Of a stretch of DNA of 26,144 bases, positions 14,791 to 21,944 are shown in pieces (position 1 is the first letter of the stretch; every line of letters starts with the position of its first letter). A program made the translations under genes and the position numbers. The notes under the pieces were generated by a model that saw only the letters and a program-made list of their open reading frames with translations, was not told the origin of the DNA and did not search any database. This stretch comes from a virus. The stretch is taken from IMG/VR virus record IMGVR_UViG_3300031741_000018, positions 1 to 26,144 of that record; one strand, given 5' to 3'.

Positions 14791-15530
14791 CTCCGGAGAC
14801 ACCAATCACCTATCAGAGAGTAATACTATGAGAGGAGTTCGGCTCTACTCGTTACCACACTGGAACACTTTGACAATAGCATAGGACGACGGACTGGGAA
14901 GCAAGCCAACCGAGTAAGGTTAGAACGGGACTGCAAGGGCCTAGGAAGCGAGTTGAACCTCAGGGGATGGAGAGGATACGGGGACTTCAGGTAAAAAAGC
15001 GGAAACGGGAACCATACCAGAGTGAACCAAGCAAGGTCAGGATCTGGATAGCGGACAGGTTAAGTAGTTGGTGAGTATCTCTCGAGCACGAAGTCAAACT
15101 TACAATATGGTCGGCAAAGATTCTCCGACTGAAAACAAATGGTGTTATCAGCTTAGCAAGCTAGGAAATCCCGAATCTCAAGGGCCTGATATGGGGCGCT
15201 AGGAATACTAAATACACATATAGTGCTGGACTAACTACCAGTGCAAGAAGACCGGATAATAATGTCCGGCAAGTATCATACACATCCAAAGTCAGCAGGT
15301 CTATTGATGTACCAAGGGTAAGTTCACGGAATGATAGCCGTCCCTGATTGCATCCTTAGGATCAAGTATAATGAGTAAATAGAGAAAAGGTTGCTAGTAG
15401 TAATGAACCTGAGTATCGAGAGTGCTATGCTCTATAAAGAATACGAAGTCCTGACAGGCAAGGTGTCTCCATAGGCACCAGAGAGTTTAGGTCCTTGTTA
15501 GTTATGGCGGACATAAAACCAGCTAGTCAC
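14791..15530 (+). ncRNA. Candidate large structured noncoding RNA
   Basis: About 740 nt with no plausible ORF, SD or codon pattern, but dense in local stems. Examples are ccaga/tctgg around 15028-15056, gtcgg/ccgac (15110-15129), tatcag/ctgata (15146-15191) enclosing agctt-agc-aagct, ggcgcta/tagtgct near 15195-15230, ccgga/tccgg near 15254-15272, acgg/ccgt near 15330 and agag/ctct near 15419. The ggcgcta/tagtgct stem needs two G-U pairs that exist only in plus-strand RNA, which sets the orientation. Size, GA-rich loops and a phage setting recall GOLLD and ROOL RNAs. I cannot confirm membership; it could also be a replication or packaging control region. Boundaries are approximate and no promoter is clear. 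Confidence 0.5.
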
Positions 15531-15549
15531 AGGTGGTCTCTCAATTGTA

Positions 15550-15594
15550 TAACTGTTAGATGTAAGTCTACATCATGCTTACATCTAGCGGTTA
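15550..15594 (+). promoter_or_regulatory. 17-bp hairpin upstream of the ring-nuclease gene
   Basis: taactgttagatgtaag (15550-15566) pairs over all 17 positions with cttacatctagcggtta (15578-15594) in plus-strand RNA, using two U-G wobbles; the loop is 11 nt. Wobbles instead of mismatches argue for selection on RNA. It ends 38 nt before the start codon and has no U-tract. Confidence 0.65.
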
Positions 15595-15632
15595 TGTAGT
15601 TGATGTATGAATATTAACAAGTAGGTGTCTTA

Positions 15633-16106
15633 ATGAGGTATTTATCTGATACATTCAGTCTGGAGATGCTAGATGTTTCTCAGCTCCGTAACGTAACAGT
15701 GCGCCCTATATCAGCAAGTACTATTGCTTACATTATGGGTAGGCGTGAGGTCCATAGCTGTATTGGTCATGCGCATACAGCAGCCACTTTGTCTGCTCTA
15801 CTAGGTAAAGAGGTGGTAACTAATCATTGCAGTATATCACTGTATCCAGGAGATACACTATATGTTGCGTCTACATTACCTGATGGTATGGCAATCCAGT
15901 TCCTTATTATTGAGGTGGTTCAGCATCTAGTTCCTTACATAGGTCCTGATTATGATAAGGGCTCCATATATGGTGCAATACGCACTAGGGGAGAATTACT
16001 GGCCGATGAGTTCTGCGGTACCTGTGCAGATATGCAGGATAAATATGGTAACTTTTGTGTCCAAATTATCTCCAGTGATTTCCGTGCTACTCTTTGCGAT
16101 AACTAG
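15633..16106 (+). CDS. acrIII-1: AcrIII-1-like viral ring nuclease (DUF1874)
   Basis: Residues 1-97 match the DUF1874 pattern. The start is MRYLSDTFSLEML, followed by SCIGHAHTAATLSALLGKEV, NHCSISLYPGDTLYVA, TLPDG and IQFLIIEVV. In characterised AcrIII-1 proteins this fold is a dimer that degrades cyclic tetra-adenylate and so shuts down type III CRISPR signalling. His46, in IGH, lies where the catalytic histidine (His47 of SIRV1 gp29) is found. The Asn-Arg often seen before the second strand is Asn-His here. A 55-residue C-terminal extension with three Cys (FCGTCADM, NFCVQ) is not part of the core family. It is the first rightward gene, fitting early expression. SD is weak (aggtg). Confidence 0.82.
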   Translation: MRYLSDTFSLEMLDVSQLRNVTVRPISASTIAYIMGRREVHSCIGHAHTAATLSALLGKEVVTNHCSISLYPGDTLYVASTLPDGMAIQFLIIEVVQHLVPYIGPDYDKGSIYGAIRTRGELLADEFCGTCADMQDKYGNFCVQIISSDFRATLCDN

Positions 16107-16210
16107 AGATAAGCCAATGTTGGCAATAGTACAGGTGATTAATATGATTATAATACAGATCAGAATTGACGGCTTATGGTTCTTAATATCCATAAGACTG
16201 GAGGAATGTT

Positions 16211-16366
16211 ATGGATACTAAAACAATTATTCGCATCAAGCGGAAGGATGTTCAATCTACACGGATGGATAGGAGGGAACATCAAGTCAAGTGTGAGCAG
16301 TACGCACTTGCAGTCTCCAGGGCACCTAAGTTCTATATAAACCAGAACAAGGGTATAATGCTGTGA
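16211..16366 (+). CDS. Small basic protein (51 aa)
   Basis: MDTKTIIRIKRKDVQSTRMD through FYINQNKGIML, preceded by ggagg seven bases from ATG 16211. About a quarter of residues are Lys or Arg. It resembles no family I know and is probably a small early phage protein. The 104 bases between the ring-nuclease stop and this start hold only a weak hydrophobic reading frame (ATG 16117) without an SD. Confidence 0.65.
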   Translation: MDTKTIIRIKRKDVQSTRMDRREHQVKCEQYALAVSRAPKFYINQNKGIML

Positions 16367-16377
16367 TTTCAGCTCTG

Positions 16378-16415
16378 ATGGTCTTAAGGGACCATTAGAC
16401 TTGCAATTCCGCAAG
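16378..16415 (+). promoter_or_regulatory. Two consecutive hairpins in a gene gap
   Basis: atggtc-ttaagg-gaccat (16378-16395) is followed at once by cttgc-aattcc-gcaag (16400-16415). The second ends 19 bases before the next start codon. No U-tract. Possibly an mRNA processing or translation-control site. Confidence 0.5.
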
Positions 16416-16434
16416 AGATAATAAGGGTGATACT

Positions 16435-17172
16435 ATGAGTAATGAGATCGACTATACCATAATCAAGAGTGTAAACATTGAGGTAGCAATGAATGCATCG
16501 GAGAAGACTGATAAAGCTGCTGGGACAGCTAAGAAAGAAGGCGAGCTCTGCTGGGCCCACACGGTGTGTACAGTAATGGATCGTATCGACTTGGGTCTCC
16601 TCGATCAGGACAATGCTAGTAAGGATAATATTGAGGTTACAGGCAAAGTGATCAAGAAGATACTAGCAGACCATATAATCGCTACTACCACTATACCTGC
16701 CGAGGGTAAGAATAGAGTTGGTAAGACCTTTAAGACACATAATGATGATGATGGGACAGTCAAATGGGGCTCATGGTCAAAGACTAGACGTATCTTTGAT
16801 TATGCCGGTGTTATTAGTAAGATACTATGTTTCGGCCATGCTGCTTCATTGTATCCTGAGATGGGGAAGGTTGGTGGTCGCGGCAAGGTACTAGCATTGT
16901 GCAAAGTTGCTGAGGGACATATGAAGGCAATTGAGAGGCTAAGCGATGCATTACAGTCTAATTTAGACATGGTGGCAAATAGTACGGAAGTTGCCCATGC
17001 ACATTTGAAGGTATCCGCATTAACAGTGAATGATCTAGATCCCGTGGATGAGATGAAAGCACTTATTACTAAACTGGATGGTCTCCTGGGAGTGGTTGCA
17101 CCCTCAGAACGTAAGGCAGTACTGAATGACTTAGGCGGGTTAAGCTCACATTTTAATAAAGATGAGGTTTAG
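16435..17172 (+). CDS. Early phage protein of unknown function (245 aa)
   Basis: A soluble, mainly helical 245-residue protein; the SD aaggg lies nine bases before ATG 16435. Notable segments are GELCWAHTVCTVMDRIDLGL (about 36-55), a Gly/Lys-rich middle with NRVGKTFKTHNDDDGTVKWG (about 93-112), FDYAGVISKILCFGHAASLY (about 120-139) and an amphipathic helical C-terminus. There is no signal peptide, Walker motif or zinc cluster. It is flanked by hairpin-bearing gaps. I do not recognise the family. Confidence 0.75.
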   Translation: MSNEIDYTIIKSVNIEVAMNASEKTDKAAGTAKKEGELCWAHTVCTVMDRIDLGLLDQDNASKDNIEVTGKVIKKILADHIIATTTIPAEGKNRVGKTFKTHNDDDGTVKWGSWSKTRRIFDYAGVISKILCFGHAASLYPEMGKVGGRGKVLALCKVAEGHMKAIERLSDALQSNLDMVANSTEVAHAHLKVSALTVNDLDPVDEMKALITKLDGLLGVVAPSERKAVLNDLGGLSSHFNKDEV

Positions 17173-17224
17173 GGTCACTCTCTGACCACTAATGGTAGTC
17201 TATAAGACGTTATTTACAGACTAC
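17173..17224 (+). promoter_or_regulatory. Two hairpins in a gene gap
   Basis: ggtca-ctctc-tgacc lies just after the stop codon, then gtagtct (17195-17201) pairs with agactac (17218-17224). The arrangement mirrors the pair of hairpins before the preceding gene. Confidence 0.5.
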
Positions 17225-17249
17225 ACCTAACACAATAGGAGGTAGTGAA

Positions 17250-17483
17250 ATGAGTAATACAAATGTATTTAAAGGTCCATTAAGCAGTATTAAGAACTAT
17301 CACAAGGCAATGGCAGTTCTCGCAGAGCAGTACGAGGACGGTTTGCTATCTGTAAGTGAGGTCAATTGGTATATAATGGGGGTCTGTGGAGAGCATTATA
17401 GTACCATCCTGCAAGTCGCTGCTGCATACAAGAGGAATATCATCATGGCACCCACACCGGAGGTTTCTAATGAAAAAACATAA
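17250..17483 (+). CDS. Small early protein of unknown function (77 aa)
   Basis: Starts with a strong SD, aggaggt, eight bases upstream. The 77 residues are helical (AMAVLAEQYEDGLLSVSEVN, then WYIMGVCGEHYSTILQVAAA) with one possible helix-turn-helix-like bend and no other motif. Its 3' end overlaps the next gene by 14 bases, so the pair is co-translated. Function unknown. Confidence 0.75.
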   Translation: MSNTNVFKGPLSSIKNYHKAMAVLAEQYEDGLLSVSEVNWYIMGVCGEHYSTILQVAAAYKRNIIMAPTPEVSNEKT

Positions 17484-17619
17484 TTGTGACTGTGAGGAGT
17501 GTAGAGAATGGAGAGAAGATCATGTTTATGGTATCTTTGAGGGTACGGAGGATAGGCGGGATGATTACATCGCAGCTACGGAGATACAACCAAGCGATCT
17601 ACCAGTATTTGAAAGATAA
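17470..17619 (+). CDS. Small acidic Cys-rich protein (49 aa)
   Basis: MKKHNCDCEECREWREDHVY onward, with ggagg seven bases before ATG 17470. Cys6, Cys8 and Cys11 could bind a metal, but a fourth ligand is not obvious. The C-terminal half is acidic (EGTEDRRDDYIAATE). It overlaps the end of the 77-aa gene in another frame. A longer frame from 17386 lacks an SD and would overlap more, so it is not preferred. Confidence 0.65.
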   Translation: MKKHNCDCEECREWREDHVYGIFEGTEDRRDDYIAATEIQPSDLPVFER

Positions 17620-17727
17620 TCCTATATCTACAAGTGCGGAGATACGTGTGGCTACAAGTTACTATATAGTATTATCAGCTTAACGAACTCCAAGGCCATT
17701 AGGAAGATTAAGGTCTCCATAAGGTAC

Positions 17728-17733
17728 TATAAT
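17728..17733 (+). promoter_or_regulatory. Possible -10 element
   Basis: A perfect TATAAT in the 134-bp gap before the next small gene; no convincing -35 at 16-18 bp. It may be a weak or activator-dependent promoter. The rest of the gap shows nothing else. Confidence 0.25.
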
Positions 17734-17753
17734 ACAAATGATTCTTGAGGTAA

Positions 17754-17870
17754 ATGATGGTGGGATGGATAACAGCAAAGATAACAGGCACTACGCTAAT
17801 ACTGCAATGTAAGCCTGTGCCGATACTTAGTGCCAGACAGCCCTATAAGGTGGTGTATGGAATACCTTAA
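17754..17870 (+). CDS. Possible small protein (38 aa)
   Basis: Begins MMVGWITAKITGTTLILQCK and ends VVYGIP, with gagg close to ATG 17754. It overlaps the next small ORF by 14 bases, the same overlap as the 17250/17470 pair, which supports it. Beta-prone sequence, function unknown. Confidence 0.4.
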   Translation: MMVGWITAKITGTTLILQCKPVPILSARQPYKVVYGIP

Positions 17871-17970
17871 AACGTGTATTCAAATGGGAATATTGATGAT
17901 AGTAGTGGTATACCCAGTGGTATACGTAATCGCTAGGCTACTAAGAGGTGTCTCCGGAGACACTAGGTAG
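17857..17970 (+). CDS. Small single-pass membrane protein (37 aa)
   Basis: MEYLKTCIQMGILMIVVVYP then VVYVIARLL forms one hydrophobic span flanked by Lys and Arg. An aaggtgg sequence precedes ATG 17857. The C-terminal VSGDTR is encoded by a perfect palindrome copy. Small membrane peptides in phage early regions often act on host membranes or defences, but nothing here specifies a role. Confidence 0.5.
   Translation: MEYLKTCIQMGILMIVVVYPVVYVIARLLRGVSGDTR
17948..17963. repeat. Dispersed palindrome copy at a small-gene terminus
   Basis: gtgtctccggagacac, perfect over 16 bp, forms the last coding bases of the 37-aa ORF. Confidence 0.92.
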
Positions 17971-18013
17971 TTGTGCTAATAGGTAGCTTAGTAATCATAA
18001 AGTGGAGGTTAGT

Positions 18014-18172
18014 ATGACCAAGGAAGCTGTAGTATCAACACCTACAGTACTTAACGACAAGAGGGTTTGTCAGTACTGCAGGCACCAGGAGAATAACCCG
18101 TCCAGATGTCATCTCAGGCAATATTACGTAGGACGCAAAGATACCTGTAGTAACTTTGGTATCAAGAGATGA
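18014..18172 (+). CDS. Small zinc-finger-like protein (52 aa)
   Basis: Strong SD ggagg five bases before ATG 18014. Residues 19-46 carry VCQYCRHQENN, RCHLRQ and DTCSNF, giving Cys19, Cys22, Cys32 and Cys45, a plausible zinc site of the kind found in small phage regulators. Function unknown. This gene fills a stretch that could be mistaken for noncoding. Confidence 0.65.
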   Translation: MTKEAVVSTPTVLNDKRVCQYCRHQENNPSRCHLRQYYVGRKDTCSNFGIKR

Positions 18173-18225
18173 GAGCTGCGGGGTAAGTCCTCAGGAGATC
18201 TAAAAAGAGAAATAAGAGGTAATAA

Positions 18226-18537
18226 ATGCTAGAGACATTTAATTTCAGAATCAGTATAGAGAATAAGCAACTAGTCATGCTAATGACATCCAAGCTTCTC
18301 CAAGTCGCCAATGAGGCCACTACTCCGGCAAACGATCAGATAGTGTCCTCCTTAATCACATTGGATGAGAAGATAACCATAAGTATTGATGTGCCGGATA
18401 TCTCGTTAACGTGGGATGAGTTACTTAGTATGCATAGTATCAATATGATGATCAATGATATTTTGACTGGCCGTGATCCTCTAGAGTTATCCAGGGAGCA
18501 CATAGATGAACTTCAGGTTAAGCCCGAAGCAAACTAG
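18226..18537 (+). CDS. Small acidic protein of unknown function (103 aa)
   Basis: The SD aagaggt lies shortly before ATG 18226. An acidic, soluble protein with a two-part layout: LETFNFRISIENKQLVMLMT then helices, followed by a strand-rich segment (ISIDVPDISLTWDELLSMHS) and a helical end (LELSREHIDELQVK). No catalytic motif. It sits between zinc-finger-like and basic small proteins in the early run. Confidence 0.7.
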   Translation: MLETFNFRISIENKQLVMLMTSKLLQVANEATTPANDQIVSSLITLDEKITISIDVPDISLTWDELLSMHSINMMINDILTGRDPLELSREHIDELQVKPEAN

Positions 18538-18599
18538 GGTACCTGTGTTTTATAGTACTCGCTGCCATATGGTTCCACTATGGAGCTATATTATTATTC

Positions 18600-18613
18600 G
18601 GCAAGGGATTGCC
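18600..18613 (+). promoter_or_regulatory. Short perfect hairpin before a small gene
   Basis: ggcaa-ggga-ttgcc ends 17 bases before ATG 18631 and just before the SD; it could affect access to it. Confidence 0.4.
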
Positions 18614-18630
18614 ATTTAAGGGAGATAAAG

Positions 18631-18807
18631 ATGAGTAAAGGATCAAGTGGTAAGAAGCAAGGCAATGCAGCTAAGAGGAATCGTGCGATCTATAAGCTGA
18701 AGGGACAGCGCGATGTTAACAAGGCACGTAAGGCTAAGACGCAAAGAGCATGGTACGAGAGACTCCTATTGGCGGGTAAAGGTCCCTTAGTCAAAATGGG
18801 CCAGTAA
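18631..18807 (+). CDS. Small very basic protein (58 aa)
   Basis: I start at ATG 18631 (MSKGSSGKKQGNAAKRNRAI) because agggaga lies seven bases upstream. An in-frame ATG at 18580 has no SD and would read through a hairpin. About a third of residues are Lys or Arg spread along one probable helix, which suggests RNA or DNA binding. It ends ahead of a perfect palindrome copy and the VWA gene. Confidence 0.65.
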   Translation: MSKGSSGKKQGNAAKRNRAIYKLKGQRDVNKARKAKTQRAWYERLLLAGKGPLVKMGQ

Positions 18808-18814
18808 CCTTAAA

Positions 18815-18832
18815 GGTGTCTCCGGAGACACC
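18815..18832. repeat. Dispersed palindrome copy before the VWA gene
   Basis: ggtgtctccggagacacc, an 18-bp perfect palindrome, lies eight bases after the 58-aa stop and 14 bases before the VWA start. A separate ggggag lies between it and ATG 18847. Confidence 0.92.
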
Positions 18833-18846
18833 AGGGGAGATGGAAG

Positions 18847-20763
18847 ATGTCTATATTCACAATGCAAGAATCCAGCATGTTCGCAAGAGCACTAGCATCT
18901 CAGGGTAATGTGGAAGTTAAGCAGTCAGACGAGATTACAGATCCCTATAGTGATACCGACGGCACTATACACATTGGTACACCTTCAATCTACAACGAAT
19001 CTGCTTACATGGGCAGCTTACACAGGGAGATTAGTAAGCAATGTGGAGATATGACATTCTTTCAGGACCTGGATGTCAGTAAGAATCCATTGCAAAATAC
19101 CTGTAAGAATATCCTGCAGGCACAACGCACTGAGTATAATCAAGAAGGTATCTACGAGGGCCGAGATCGTATCCTAAGTGATGCATACGATCAGAACATA
19201 AGGGATGCAGGTGGTATTAAGAAGCTAGTAAAGGGGCTAGGAGAAAGTAATGCCACTGTTGCAGCTATGATCTATCTTGGTAACGAGATGAGAAATGACT
19301 GGAGCAAGAGTTTTAATTATTGCGATGATATCCCAGCTAACGTCAAGGAGGAGGTAGATAGGCTGGAGACTATGCTCGAAGAGGACTGGCTGGAGCTAGG
19401 GAGTACCGAGGACTTAAGTAATTTATTGGAACGTATCCAGAATGAGGGAACACAACAAGAAGGGGGAGACGAAGAGGGATCAAGTGATACTGGAGAAGAT
19501 AAGGGATCAAGTGATACTGGAGAAGATAAGGGATCAAGTGATACTGGAGAAGATAAGGGATCAAGTGATACTGGAGAAGATGAGGGAGTACCGTCGGATG
19601 GACAGGGAGTACCATCAGGTGAAGAGGGATCAAGTGATACTGGAGAAGATAAGGGATCAAGTGATACTGGAGAAGATAAGGGATCAAGTGATACTGGAGA
19701 AGATAAGGGATCAAGTGATACTGGAGAAGATAAGGGATCAAGTGATACTGGAGAAGATGAGGGAGTACCGTCGGATGGACAGGGAGTACCATCAGGTGAG
19801 GAGGGATCAGGCGATCCAGATACACAGTCTCTAAGTGAAGGTCCCCGAGGTAGAGGAGTCGGAGCGACGGATGCCTACGAGTCCCTTAAATCAATTGGTC
19901 TCGTAAAGGAACCGAGTAAGCTCAATGAGTATGTACAGCCCGATAGGGTACCTTATCAGCCAAGGAGTAACGATTTAGAAACAATAGATATCACAAAGAG
20001 GGCAGCGGAGGATACTCCCTGGTCAGGTGCTATTAAGGAAGCTCTTGGTACCTTCACATTATCCCGTAAGATCAAGAAGCACTTAATAGCACAGAAGCAG
20101 GTAGGTTATGAACTAGGCAAGAAGCGTGGTAAGATATGCGCTAAGAATATTGGCCGTATCTATGCGGGTCACAATCAGCCCAGGATCTTCAAGGAGAAGT
20201 GTGCCTCTAAGATACAACAAGATACCGCTATCTTCATACTGGGAGATTGTAGTGGCAGCATGTGTGGTGACAGGTATGAGACGAGTGCCTGCTGCCAAAT
20301 CAGTATGTCAGAAGTACTTAGTGTATTACAGATACCACACATGATGATGCAGTTCTCTACAGGAGGTAGGAGTAGAAAACACTTCATAATGAAGTACTTC
20401 ACGGAACGGGGTGTCTCCAGAGACACCCTTCTCCAACGTTATGGCTCACATGGTATAGGTATGGGCTGTAATGCTGATGGGGAGGCTGTTACAGAAGCTG
20501 CACAGATACTAGCACGGAGACCGGAGACCAATAGGATCCTGATAGTACTATCAGATGGATCACCTGTTTATATGAGTGGTGGCGATCAGTTCCTGACAGA
20601 TACCGTCAAGGAGATCGAGGATTCAGGGGTTGTATCAGTCATTGGGATCGGCATACAGACACATAGTGTCAAGAGATACTACAAGACCTCCAAGGTTATT
20701 ATGGAATTGAGTGAGCTAGAGGGTGTATTGTTAAATTTACTAAAAGAGACTGTACTAAAGTGA
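18847..20763 (+). CDS. VWA-domain protein, CobT-like
   Basis: A 638-residue protein. Residues 1-205 are helical and resemble the N-terminal half of CobT-like proteins, although the usual HExxH-type segment is replaced by GSLHREISKQCGD. Residues about 211-319 are acidic GSSDTGEDK repeats, probably disordered. Residues 455-638 form a von Willebrand A domain. MIDAS residues are in GDCSGSM (Asp467, Ser469, Ser471). CNADGEA (541-547) and LIVLSDGSP (565-573) match the NxDGEA and ISDGAP signatures of the CobT C-terminus. It sits 13 bases before an AAA+ gene, as in CobS-CobT and MoxR-VWA pairs, so the two probably act as one metal-dependent remodelling machine. No cobalamin genes are nearby, so cobalt chelation is unlikely to be the role. 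Confidence 0.85.
   Translation: MSIFTMQESSMFARALASQGNVEVKQSDEITDPYSDTDGTIHIGTPSIYNESAYMGSLHREISKQCGDMTFFQDLDVSKNPLQNTCKNILQAQRTEYNQEGIYEGRDRILSDAYDQNIRDAGGIKKLVKGLGESNATVAAMIYLGNEMRNDWSKSFNYCDDIPANVKEEVDRLETMLEEDWLELGSTEDLSNLLERIQNEGTQQEGGDEEGSSDTGEDKGSSDTGEDKGSSDTGEDKGSSDTGEDEGVPSDGQGVPSGEEGSSDTGEDKGSSDTGEDKGSSDTGEDKGSSDTGEDKGSSDTGEDEGVPSDGQGVPSGEEGSGDPDTQSLSEGPRGRGVGATDAYESLKSIGLVKEPSKLNEYVQPDRVPYQPRSNDLETIDITKRAAEDTPWSGAIKEALGTFTLSRKIKKHLIAQKQVGYELGKKRGKICAKNIGRIYAGHNQPRIFKEKCASKIQQDTAIFILGDCSGSMCGDRYETSACCQISMSEVLSVLQIPHMMMQFSTGGRSRKHFIMKYFTERGVSRDTLLQRYGSHGIGMGCNADGEAVTEAAQILARRPETNRILIVLSDGSPVYMSGGDQFLTDTVKEIEDSGVVSVIGIGIQTHSVKRYYKTSKVIMELSELEGVLLNLLKETVLK
19477..19803 (+). repeat. 27-bp tandem repeats inside the VWA gene
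   Basis: The 27-bp unit (GSSDTGEDK) occurs four times from 19477, then a 42-bp spacer (GVPSDGQGVPSGEE), then five times from 19627, then the same spacer again. So there are two levels of duplication. Copies are almost identical in DNA, which points to recent expansion and possible length variation. Confidence 0.95.
20410..20427. repeat. Dispersed palindrome copy with central mismatch inside the VWA gene
   Basis: ggtgtctccagagacacc; one base breaks symmetry at the centre. It is read as GVSRDT in the linker between MIDAS segments of the VWA domain. Confidence 0.85.
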
Positions 20764-20776
20764 GGAGGGTCTACAG

Positions 20777-21934
20777 ATGGGTGGAATGTCGAATGCCGAG
20801 TTAATCGCAATGATAAGCAAGAAGACTATTGAGATGGACCCTAGGGACAAATCAGCCTTGGAGTTTATAACGGAGAATGGGGGGTTTAGTGATGCCCTAT
20901 TGCAGCAGAAGGAGGCCAAGGAGGAGAGGGATGCTAAGATTGTGGAGACTGAGAGACTTAGAACTGAGGCTAAGGATCTCTCAGATAACCTCGGTGTTAA
21001 TCAGTTCCTCCTAACCGATATGACTGAAGGCCGCTTACCTTCTAGTGGACTTCAGCATGTGATGTTCAAGTACCCCAGGGATCAGTGGACTGAGGAGCAC
21101 CATTGTAATATCCCTGAGGTAGATGTGGATTTCTACTGGGATGCCGATACCCTTGAGGCTATATGGTTAGCATACGTTACTAATCAGAATTGTCTAGCTG
21201 TTGGTCCTCCAGGTACAGGTAAGACTGCTGCTGGTCATCAGTTGTGTGCTTGGATTCGCCAGCCCTATGCACGATTCAATGGTAAGGATGGTATCGAACC
21301 GGCCTCCATCCTAGGCTACCCATGGGCACTGAAGGATGGTATGGTCTGGATGGATGGTATCTTAACTCAGGCCGTAACTAGTGGGTACTATATGGCTATT
21401 GATGAGATCTTTAAGTTATCTCCTGGTATACAGATGGCTATGCAGTCTCTATATGAGGAGGGGGGGTACCTTATGCTCGATGAGAAGCCAGGAACTGTAA
21501 CGGAGAAGAGGGTAGAGAAGAGGGTAGAGTTCCGTATCCTTGGAACTGATAATACTAAGGGTACTGGAGATGATTTAGATAAGTATGCCGCTGGGCAAAT
21601 GCAGGATACTAGCTCACTAGATCGCTTTGGCATTACGATTGAGATGGGATACCTGAAGCCTAAGGTAGAGCAAGGCATCCTGTATAAGATGTTCCCCAGT
21701 GTAGACAAGAAGGCTATTAATAAATCAGTTGCTATGGCTAACCTAGTACGCACATCCTTCATTAAGAATGGGGACTTGAGCCTGACTATGAGCTTGAGAG
21801 GACTAAGAGTTACCTGTAAGTTACTTGAGAGGGGCTTGTCTCTTATCGCTGCCTTAGACCTGAGTTATATTAATAAGCTGGGCGAGGACAGTGAGGTACA
21901 GACAGCTAGAAAGTTTACCACTGATTGCATTTAG
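20777..21934 (+). CDS. AAA+ ATPase, MoxR/CobS-like
   Basis: A 385-residue ATPase of the MoxR/CobS branch. It has a helical N-terminal region (1-110), Walker A GPPGTGKT (143-150), Walker B YMAIDE (205-210), sensor 1 ILGTDNT (254-260) and a candidate arginine finger in SLDRFG (Arg283). All ATPase residues are present. The SD gaggaggg lies seven bases before ATG 20777. Such ATPases form hexameric rings that act with a VWA partner, here the gene immediately upstream. Phages often carry CobS-like ATPases, but the substrate is not known. A second ATG three codons in is also possible. Confidence 0.9.
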   Translation: MGGMSNAELIAMISKKTIEMDPRDKSALEFITENGGFSDALLQQKEAKEERDAKIVETERLRTEAKDLSDNLGVNQFLLTDMTEGRLPSSGLQHVMFKYPRDQWTEEHHCNIPEVDVDFYWDADTLEAIWLAYVTNQNCLAVGPPGTGKTAAGHQLCAWIRQPYARFNGKDGIEPASILGYPWALKDGMVWMDGILTQAVTSGYYMAIDEIFKLSPGIQMAMQSLYEEGGYLMLDEKPGTVTEKRVEKRVEFRILGTDNTKGTGDDLDKYAAGQMQDTSSLDRFGITIEMGYLKPKVEQGILYKMFPSVDKKAINKSVAMANLVRTSFIKNGDLSLTMSLRGLRVTCKLLERGLSLIAALDLSYINKLGEDSEVQTARKFTTDCI

Positions 21935-21944
21935 GAGGGGCGGT

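Noticed and set aside
14870-14898. Rightward promoter at ttgaca (14870)
   Set aside because: There is no acceptable -10 element at 16-18 bp.
15996-16414. Minus-strand ORFs opposite the ring-nuclease end and the following gap
   Set aside because: No SD, and they oppose plus-strand genes with good SDs.
19370-19834. ORFs of 130-151 aa over the repeat array in other frames
   Set aside because: They exist only because a 27-bp repeat keeps every frame open; the VWA frame has clear domains on both sides.
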